NCBI GenBank assembly: GCA_035578175.1
Contig: JAQMRL010000003.1
Span: 93,784,469-93,848,468, forward strand
DNA from: Catonia carolina
Lineage: Eukaryota; Arthropoda; Insecta; Hemiptera; Achilidae
Length of the DNA stretch: 64,000 nucleotides
Direction: 5' to 3'
Shown: piece after piece, positions 56,697-64,000 of the stretch
How positions within the stretch are numbered: position 1 is the stretch's first letter
Layout: each line of letters begins with the position of its first letter
The notes under the pieces: generated by a model
Database searches by the model: none
The model's input: only the letters and a program-made list of their open reading frames with translations
What the model was told of the DNA's origin: nothing
Program-made: the position numbers and the translations under genes

Positions 56697-56721
56697 AACC
56701 ATTTAAGAAAAATAAAGTGAA

Positions 56722-56727
<6 letters not shown>

Positions 56728-56757
<30 letters not shown>

Positions 56758-57145
56758 TTTAATAACTTTATTTGCAACTATATACTACGATACAACGAGC
56801 AAATTAGATGACAGTAAACAAAGGATGACAAGGAAAAAAAAATAAAAAAAAAAATAAATAAAAATAAATAAATGAAAAAGAACAGTGATACCCATTGGTA
56901 TATGTTCTATGAAATAAAGTTCATGATACATGAATGATAAATAACAACATGAGAAAAAAAAAGAAGAAAGAAAAATAAAATAAATCACTTTATAGAAGAT
57001 CTCTGGCCCATTGACGTTTCAACCTGCGCTGCGGATTTCCTGGTAGTGATGCATCCGATAGTTTGGTGATTAATTCGTTGGGGTGATCATGCAATTTTCT
57101 GTGAAAAACACTGTAGCTGGACTTAACTACTTAAGAAAAATAAAG
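56728..57145 (-). mobile_element. 5'-truncated poly(A) LINE insertion, 31-bp target duplication
   Basis: An exact 31-bp direct repeat (beginning AACCATTTAAGAAAAATAAA) lies at 56697-56727 and 57146-57176. Read on the minus strand, the insert begins with the end of an ORF: SSYSVFHRKLHDHPNELI, LSDASLPG and RRLKRQWARDLL, then a stop (TAA), consistent with a Jockey-group C-terminus (YHxRLxxHPNEL). A ~270-bp T-rich 3' UTR, AATAAAG about 15 bases before the end, and a ~26-base poly(A) tail (T run 56728-56753) follow. Near-perfect hallmarks make this one of the youngest insertions here. Confidence 0.9.
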
Positions 57146-57176
57146 AACCATTTAAGAAAAATAAAGTGAACATTTT

Positions 57177-57844
57177 AAAAGTTTTAAAAAACTAGATAAA
57201 CTGTAAATCGTAAAACATTTTTCGCAAACCTTTAACTTATATTACGTGGTTATTGTTATGACTATGATGGAAGAAAATCAATTTTCGAGCGGAATTTTAT
57301 AGAAAATCACGAATTTTTGCAAGATTAAGCGAATAAAAATAAGTACAAAAATGTCACTATAATTTTATAAACTGAATCCTTTATAAAAAAAATTTAATTT
57401 TGATTTTGAAAAAACCCATTTGTTTGATAAACTGCTTAGCCTCCACGAATTTTCTTTAAGGTACTCTTCCCCAAGTTACACGTACGTTATATTGAAAATT
57501 CTTCATCTTTGTCTTAAAATTCAGACTCCGTTAATGAAGGACTCCCTACAGATCAGCTAAATCACTCAATCACGGGGAAAATGTTGAAACCTAGATTTAA
57601 TTTATCTTTACGTTTCATGACCGCACAAGCCAAAAAGCCAGTATTTTTTTAAGGATATTCGTCTCTGTTTGAATGTGTTATTTGAACTGGAGCAAAAACT
57701 ACAAAACTGATTGAGCTAAAATATGAACATTAAACTTCTCTGAACCGGAGAAGTTTTGTTGGAATTAAGAAACCCTCAAAATTATTTTACAGAACTAATT
57801 AAATAAGAAAATGAAAGCTACAATACTGTGAAACGTAAAAATCT
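57177..57844. other. AT-rich spacer
   Basis: No frame over 60 codons, no repeat. Confidence 0.4.
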
Positions 57845-57970
57845 GGAATAATTTTAGTTATGTGATAAAAGGCGAGAAATACAGAATACCAAGAAAGAAA
57901 AGATTGGCGGTAAGCGTATTCGAGGTCGACGTAGAACATTCACGGTTGAAGAATCTTCAGAACTGTTAGA
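57845..57970 (+). mobile_element. LINE ORF2 tail fragment (GKRxRGRRR block)
   Basis: Reads SYVIKGEKYRI, then GGKRIRGRRR in one frame and RLKNLQNC in another, the same terminal block as 53055-53207. Short and broken. Confidence 0.65.
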
Positions 57971-58139
57971 TTTTAAGTTAAAAATGCACAACATAAGAAA
58001 AAATTAAGAGTAATAACAACTTTTCAATGTACAAGATTTTTCCGTTTACGGCTTAAGTTTTAGTTTTCTGTAAAATAATGCATTATGATTAAGTTCGAGA
58101 TTGCCAACCACTCTAAAATTAAATTAAATTTTCCATATT

Positions 58140-58524
58140 AGATGCTGATGCATCTTAGTATTTACGTATTGACTAAGAGGCAGAAGGATCGCCTAAAAGC
58201 GGTGGAGATGGATTCCTAGAGGCGGAGCTGTGGTATATCGCGCATCGGTCAAATTCTGAAATAAGTAGAAAAATTGTTATTCAAGAAAATATCATGTATA
58301 CCATATCCCGGAAGTAATTAAAATGGTTTGACCATTTGCAAAGAACGGAGGATGGTAGGTGGTCAAAGAGGGTATGGGAGTGGACGCCAGCCAGTAGAAG
58401 AAGGATGGGTAGGCCAGAGGTGACGTGGTTGGCCGGTGTGTAGACGGCAAAATTTTTGCGGCGGCTTTCCGATGGTGCTGACAAGACAAAGAGAGGTGAA
58501 AGCGAGATGTGGCTGGGGCTGTAA
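58140..58524 (+). mobile_element. LINE ORF2 C-terminal fragment (WEWTP type)
   Basis: Readable: LTKRQKDRLKAVEMD and RRSCGISRIGQI, then GRWSKRVWEWTPASRRRMGR and PEVTWLAGV, a stop, and FLRRLSDGADKTKRG to the TAA at 58522-58524. Family pattern: RMxDxRWPKRVWEWTPxGRRKRGRPKxTWxxGV. The overlapping 60-88 codon minus-strand frames are shadows of it. Confidence 0.8.
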
Positions 58525-58625
58525 ATCCTCGCATGAATCTCGCATAAAAACCTCGCATGAAAAGATGCTGATACCTATAGAAGCCTAGAAATCTGCATAG
58601 GTAATGATTTGAGATGATGTAAGTA

Positions 58626-58712
58626 TGAAAAATGATACCAGTCCTGACCGGGAAACGAACTCGAGACCCTTAGTACAGCAGCCAGTTGTGCACCACTACA
58701 CTAACGGCCTGG
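58626..58712 (-). mobile_element. tRNA-like SINE head (GGCCGTTAGTGTAGTGG type)
   Basis: The reverse complement reads CAGGCCGTTAGTGTAGTGGT (A box), then CTCGAGTTCGTTTCCCGGTC (B box), and GACTGGTATCATTTTTCATA. A second tRNA-type SINE subfamily, also at 59396 and 59880. The pairing is too poor for a tRNA gene. Confidence 0.75.
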
Positions 58713-59395
58713 AAAAATTATAACTGTCGTGAATACAGCACTAATATAACTCATAAAATAAAGTAAATGCAACATTGCTTGAAAATTTGAACGTATTTCC
58801 GAACAGTTATTTAAAAACTGTGCCTACATTAATCAGTCAACACATACAAGTGTTTCTAAAGGGTTTCAGAGTAAATTCAGTATGTATGTTACCTGAGTAA
58901 CGTAACTCAAGCTAGTTACTTAATGTATATATATTGGCACTGGGTGTTTCAATCGGATAAGTGGCCAGTAGTGAAGCATTCTGGCATACTGTAACTCCGT
59001 CAGCCATACCTTAAAAACGTATCATTCAGACAAGTCAAGAGGAGAGAGATTTAGCCTACCACGTTGGTTACGCGCAGTGAAATATATATGTTGGTCGTTA
59101 TCTATTGCTATTACCCTGAATTTATCTTCCGCCAGAAATCGTTTGTGTAATTAACTAGAAAACTTCCTTCGTTTACTACTGCTCTAAAGATACCAATTTA
59201 AATATCAATGATACTCTGTTTTATTTAAAATATTACTTCATCTAATAATAATTACATTAAAATACAAATAAATTTGTAAAATAATTTATGCAATTATTTA
59301 TAATTTGTTGATCATTTATTTATTTATTAAAAGTGATCATAATCCTTGGCTTGTGGGCTGGTATTGACATGAGGATATATATATATATAAATATA
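58713..59395. other. spacer with TA run
   Basis: TATATATATATATAA at about 59376-59391 touches the SINE and could be its simple-repeat tail (minus strand). Otherwise no signal. Confidence 0.4.
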
Positions 59396-59489
59396 GATGA
59401 AAAATTTCACAAACACCTGACCCAAAAACGAACCCAGAACCCCCGGAATAGAAGCTGGTTGTGCTGACCACTACACAACGGACCGGCCA
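59396..59489 (-). mobile_element. tRNA-like SINE head, second copy
   Basis: The reverse complement reads GGCCGGTCCGTTGTGTAGTG, later TTCTGGGTTCGTTTTTGGGT and GAAATTTTTCATC, parallel to 58626-58712. Confidence 0.75.
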
Positions 59490-59879
59490 AATTATTTATG
59501 TAACCTTGTTTACCATATCCTTCCACACTAGGTTGTACAATTGACTCATAAAAATTATTCCGGACTTAGCACATTTACTTCTTTCACTACAAGATCTAGT
59601 TGTATAAAAAAGCCATTTTTCTTAAAGAAGATAACTCTGATTAGTACTGTGGTATAGTCCAGGAACTATTAATTTAAAATCGATTGTTTTAACCTTTCAC
59701 TTACATGTAATGGACTGCTAATTTAAATAACGATATAAAAATTATGTAGGCCTATTCCTAAAAATATTTTTCCGATGGTCTCCGATTCCTCATGTTTCTT
59801 ACTTTACAATAGTACAAATAAGTTATTACGTCATTTCTGTTAATTTAATTTATATAATATTAACTTCGTTTTTCTGGCC
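59490..59879. other. spacer
   Basis: A block at 59615-59645 (AAGATAACTCTGATTAGT) resembles a short piece of SINE-A (AGATAACTCTGACTAGTGT, reverse reading of its middle). A TAGGCCTA octamer lies at 59747-59754. Confidence 0.4.
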
Positions 59880-59955
59880 GGACCGTTAGTGTAATGGTGT
59901 ACAGAGTTGGTTTTTATGTCACGTGACCAAGTCAGATCTATCCTTTTTTCACCTC
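59880..59955 (+). mobile_element. tRNA-like SINE head, partial
   Basis: GGACCGTTAGTGTAATGGTG gives the A box in plus orientation, then GTCACGTGACCAAGTCAGAT where the B box should be, decayed. Third copy of the 58626 subfamily. Confidence 0.6.
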
Positions 59956-60142
59956 TCATCCTCACAAACTGGGTTAGCGTAAACGTGAAAAACAATCAAA
60001 TGTAAGTCCAAAAAAGAACTTCTATTTCAGCACAATTTCGTAGAAAAGAATTCCAACAAATTTAAATATACAATGAGGTGAGTAGGTCTTTCCGAACAAA
60101 ATATTCCCCTCTTTCAATTAATTGCTTTCGGAATTTATATAC

Positions 60143-60849
60143 TGTGACGATATCGAGGAGGAGATTGGTGCGAGAAATTTCTAGTAATTCATAGAATGTT
60201 AAATAGTAAATAATCGAGTGACAAAGTAATAATAGGGTTAGTTATAAAAGGATATTTAAAAAGGGCCGTGTTTAATAAGGCAGGGTCTTTGTTGTACAAC
60301 TATTTGAGAAAGAGTTGGTTGGTTACCTGTAACACCTTTTATTCAATTATAACTTGTTTACATTAGTTAAAATTTCTCCAGAAAGGATTTTTGTATCGAA
60401 TCTCCGTTTTTCTAGAATATCTCTTTGATCTACCTATATAAAGGGAGCCCAAAAGCGGTCAGTGAGTTAGTATTCGTTTGATCTTTGACGAGTGTTTATT
60501 GAGTGTGCTATCCGTGCGTAGTACAGGTCCACGTATCCGGGCATTGTAGTGGTCAACTATTTTTATACTATCTTATTGTGTATGAGTATTGTATTCAGTT
60601 TTTGTGCATTTATGTGTAAATGCCCAAGTAAATTATGTAAGTAAATTAATCGCAAGTATTATTATTAATTGCAAAGTAAATTATTTAAGTTATTTACTGT
60701 ATAAACCATACAAATGTCATTTAGTTTATTATTTATTTTGTAAATCTTTTAGTTGTAATAAATACTTGTAATTTTAAACTTTAGTGTTTTAATGTTTTAA
60801 TTATTTAATTACTTAGATCACGAAACGGACCTTAACGATAAGTGTCACA
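60143..60849 (+). mobile_element. solo LTR 2 (707 bp)
   Basis: Starts TGTGACGATATC and ends AAGTGTCACA, inverted TGTGAC/GTCACA ends. TATATAAAG at 60435-60443 and AATAAA at 60757-60762 give the promoter and polyadenylation layout. Same family as 37763-38466. Flanking ATAC and ATGC could be a 4-bp target duplication with one change. No coding interior adjoins. The 60-codon frame 60589-60771 is inside the LTR and not a gene. Confidence 0.85.
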
Positions 60850-62182
60850 ATGCGTATAAATATTAGTAAAAAAGCCGCACTGGACCATATTTTCTACCCA
60901 TTAAATTTCCTTAAATTTCTGTATTTATAATATTTTATGAAATACCTTAAGAAGCTTCCAGTAGGTACTGCACTTAATTTATGAAATCAATGATTTACGC
61001 CCGTATTATGTTTTACAATTATGAACTTATTACAGAACTTATTACATAGCCTACATTCTAAATAAATAAAAAAACAAATGGAAGATATCCATGACTAAAA
61101 CGAATTTTCATTAATATTGAAGTATTTAATTAACATAGGAGAAAATAGAATAAATAGCGTATTTGACTGTACTGATTACATAATAAATTTGCATAGATTT
61201 TTATTATAACAATAATAAATAATTCATGTTATGGTTCAATTATAAGACAAATTATTAATCAATTTAACAAATGATTTTAGTAAGAATAAATTTGCCAGGT
61301 GTGTTTTCTTAGCATTGGAGAAGTATTTTATTTATCTTCTAAAAATAAGAAGAGTAAATTTCAAGAAGACGGAGATAAATTTCTTTATACGGTTGCTGGT
61401 TTGATCTGAGGTTAGTTTTATAGAGGGTGAAGAAATTGTACAGAGCGGAGAAATTCAGAGAGTTCAGTGAAAATATACTGGAATAAATTACAAATTATTT
61501 TCAAAGAAAATAAATGAGACGTATCGAGAAAACGGGTACTGTGCGCTTTGCTTACTTTCCGTATTCTGCATGTTAACTGAAGTAAGTTGATTCTTTGAAC
61601 TGATCTGCGATCACGTACAAAATAACTATTTTTATCTTGCACAATAAATATTTAAATAATAAAATAAATACAAGATATCAAATAAAAACTACATATAAAG
61701 TTCATTAAAACATAAAAAACCATTACGGAAAACCCAAGCAGATGAATAATAGGGAGAAAGAAAAACGGGAGGTTTGAGAGAAAGATCAAAAGAAAGCCAA
61801 TAGTTCGGAAGACGATTAACAAGAAAAATTTTAGTATTCTTATAAAGTTTTATGAACATTTTTAATAAAAAGTCAAGAAAGCATTTTAAAATACTGACAT
61901 ACGACAAGAAATAATTCTGAATCGAAGGATTACACATTATGTTTCTAAAGAGATTAAACGAAAACAAAAGCTGAACAGAAGATGAACGAAAAACAGATTA
62001 AAGACCTACAGAATAACACTGTAATTGTACGTTACCACAAAAACATTTAGAAATAATTATATGATACGGTCGAAAAGAGATTAAAACAAAAAATATAGCG
62101 GAAAATTCTAATACAAATTTATTTTATCGTTACAGGAGCAAACCAAAAAGGTAGGGTAATAAACGTTTTGGTTTAAATAATA
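60850..62182. other. AT-rich spacer
   Basis: Minus-strand frames 61418-61642 (74 codons) and 61689-61967 (92 codons, Phe/Leu/Asn-rich) show no motif. No repeats. Confidence 0.45.
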
Positions 62183-62196
62183 ATGGTGTAAAAAAA

Positions 62197-62376
62197 GCCG
62201 CCTCCGTGGCGTAGTGAATAGCACGCTAGCCTACTAAGCGGAGATCCCGGGTTCGATTCCCGGCCCGAGTCTGGAAATTATTACTTGCCAAAACCTATCA
62301 TTACAGTTTCATAAACCATCGTAGTCGCCAATTACTAAGCTGTTGATGTGATGTTATATAAAATAAACACTAAAAC
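62197..62376 (+). mobile_element. tRNA-derived SINE, best-preserved copy
   Basis: Head GCCGCCTCCGTGGCGTAGTG with A box, then GATCCCGGGTTCGATTCCCG, a perfect T-arm (CCCGG/CCGGG) with B box. The body GGAAATTATTACTTGCC and GTAGTCGCCAATTACTAAGC is followed by the tail GTTGATGTGATGTTATATAA. The target duplication ATGGTGTAAAA lies at 62183-62193 and 62377-62387. The 5' and 3' acceptor strands do not pair, so it is not a tRNA gene. Confidence 0.9.
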
Positions 62377-62387
62377 ATGGTGTAAAA

Positions 62388-63654
62388 TAATGAACTGGAT
62401 TTCTTCTAAAAAATAATCCTGAACGTAACACGTTAAAACTAATTTTAATTTAATATAGTTTGAATATAACAGTTTAAAAGTAAAATCAGGGACCGTGGGA
62501 AAACATGTTTTTTGAGGTGTAAGCCGCAATTTTAGAAAACAATACGAATTGAAGCAAGGTTTAACAACGATTAACATCTGACAATTAAATATAATTTGGA
62601 GTCAAATAATAAAATATAAATAATAAAATTGGCAATAATTGATTTTTATTTATTTGGTATATTAATTGAAAATTAATTCTCAATGCAATAAAAGTTAGAA
62701 GTTTCTGTATTATAATTTATATGCGATACAGCCTTCTGTATTTATGTGTCTTAAATTATGATGGAATCTGGTTTTTTTAGGGGAAAAACAATAAAAACTT
62801 TGTGGCAGTAAATTTTCAATGGTCGGAATACTGCATTAAATACAATTAAGCCCACATTCTATTTTATGAGTGTGAAATATTTTCCTCAAAAAGTTGGAGG
62901 GAGGCGAAAGTGCAGTACCTAACGATAGTAAATGTAATTTTTAAAAAATACGATGGAAAATACTGAAGAGAATGTATTAGGGTTTAATGGAATGCCACAA
63001 AGAGTACCGCAGAGAAACAATTATCAAACCTAGTGTGCGGGCACAAGCCAAATAAATCTGGATTTGTTGGCCGCTAGGAGAACGGATTAAAAGAGGAAGA
63101 GAGATATATGGAATATCTATGGTCGGGGATGGAGTTAAAAGAGAGGATAGCAAAAAGCGGGCAGGCCCCACTCCAATTTTTAGTTCAGCGATCCAATCGC
63201 TGTGTTATGGATGCGGGAACCATTAAATAGGACATCACAATATAGGGCGTAAACAAAGCGGTGGTAAATAATACTTGTCTAGATGATTCATAACACCAGG
63301 CGGTTAATGAAAAAGTTTTAACAAAAGTGCTGTTAAATTGGCACCTGTGCCTTATTCATAAACGCGTATTATATGTACACACACACATATACAAATACAT
63401 AAATTGTTAGAATATACAAGCATATATAGTTTATTGTTTACGTGAAAATTATTCAAAAACAAGAAACAATAATTTCAAATAACATTTCACAATATATCTC
63501 GTAAACGGAAATAATTACATGACAATCAAATCTCTTTGCAGTAATAATTTTGTTGCTATTATTATAATAAAATAATAACATAAATATTTATTACTTGTAA
63601 AATAAATACAAATAGTGAAAGGAGCAAATTAATTCGCACAATAATAGTTACACT
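62388..63654. other. spacer, possible decayed coding at 62890-63200
   Basis: 62890-63200 has more balanced composition and short readable stretches such as WSGMELKERIAKSGQAPLQ (plus strand, between stops), which could be a decayed retroelement ORF; no family is named. The minus-strand 80-codon frame 62335-62577 starts in AT-rich DNA and overlaps the SINE tail. Confidence 0.35.
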
Positions 63655-63662
63655 AATTTATT

Positions 63663-63990
63663 ATTTTTTTATCCCTAATATGTGTACGTTGCAATCTGTT
63701 CAATCCAGAACAGTTAGCAACTTCATGATCCAATGAGATGAGGATGATATGTATGACGAGTGAATTAGGTACCGTTTTGTACAAACTCAGGCCGACTGTT
63801 CCTGAGAAAGTATGGTTAATGGAACCCCACCATCAAAGTACACCGATAACCACTGTCTTGTATTCAAATCCGTATAAAAGTAACTACTTTTATTAGGATT
63901 TGAACTAGGGACTTTCTTTTTCGAAAATCAGCTGTTAAGACAGCTGATTCGCGGCGACAACTTTACCTCTAGACTAACCCGGTGGGTCAA
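63663..63990 (-). mobile_element. SINE-E, full length
   Basis: The tRNA-like head at the right reads CCCACCGGGTTAGTCTAGAG, with the palindromic arm AATCAGCTGTCTTAACAGCT and the decayed B box AGTTCAAATCC. Its body and 3' end (GAACAGATTGCAACGTACAC) match 21709-22029. The target duplication AATTTATT lies at 63655-63662 and 63991-63998, just inside the window end. Confidence 0.85.
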
Positions 63991-64000
63991 AATTTATTCT

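Noticed and set aside
58292..58558. 88-codon minus-strand frame
   Set aside because: Antisense shadow of the LINE ORF2 fragment at 58140-58524.
61689..61967. 92-codon minus-strand frame
   Set aside because: Phe/Leu/Asn-rich translation of AT-rich DNA without motif.
62197..62275. tRNA gene
   Set aside because: A and B boxes and the T-arm are good, but acceptor strands do not pair and a SINE body and tail with target duplication follow.

Overview
This is a stretch of AT-rich animal nuclear DNA (roughly two-thirds A+T by eye) with no host protein-coding gene, rRNA or functional tRNA gene that I can support. The mix of elements (Jockey-like LINEs, tRNA-derived SINEs, solo LTRs, a Helitron helicase remnant, several small terminal-inverted-repeat elements, satellite-like arrays) points to an insect with a large repeat-rich genome. 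A hemipteran is my best guess, but that is inference and not proven here. The window reads as intergenic or deep intronic sequence. Nearly every open frame of 60-130 codons in it is chance, a CA-repeat translation, or a shadow of a repeat.

Layout. 0-5 kb: an LTR end split by a SINE (SINE-A), then a copy of a dispersed ~0.95-kb family called element C here, and a tRNA-derived SINE. 5-14 kb: element C copies, one carrying a ~255-bp CA microsatellite, a 60-bp retro-insertion with a 16-bp target duplication, and a fresh ~324-bp tandem duplication. 14.6-17.0 kb: a decayed array of about five ~440-bp units containing a perfect snap-back palindrome. 17.9-20.2 kb: a second ~440-bp array built of ~220-bp half-units and interrupted by element C. 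20-29 kb: SINE-A, SINE-E, element C, a locally templated inverted insertion, and a small CCGG-ended TIR element. 29.9-35.3 kb: SINE-A, two separate TTAA-flanked TIR elements, a LINE reverse-transcriptase tail, and a Helitron helicase C-terminus. 37.8-42.1 kb: a solo LTR, SINE-A, and an internally deleted Jockey ORF2 interrupted by a TIR element. 43-50 kb: remnants of several different non-LTR retrotransposons on both strands. 52.5-57.2 kb: SINE-A, a LINE carrying a CTAG-saturated TIR element in its coding tail, a Jockey-like C-terminus that is still open, a GC-richer single-copy island, and a 5'-truncated poly(A) LINE insertion with a 31-bp target duplication. 57.8-64 kb: more LINE tails, three partial tRNA-type SINEs, a second solo LTR, an intact tRNA-type SINE and a SINE-E.

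How the parts relate. The SINEs and truncated LINEs are products of target-primed reverse transcription, shown by flanking direct repeats of 8-16 bp (31 bp in one case). The tRNA-type SINEs share their 3' end with the I-like LINE tail at 45.1-45.5 kb, so that LINE class is the likely enzyme source. Small TIR elements sit inside older LINEs, which gives a relative age order. I found no convincing new multi-gene system. The most unusual signals are the CTAG-saturated element, two template-switch style rearrangements, the two TTAA elements, the SINE-E palindromic arm, and a dispersed excess of the 8-mer TAGGCCTA.
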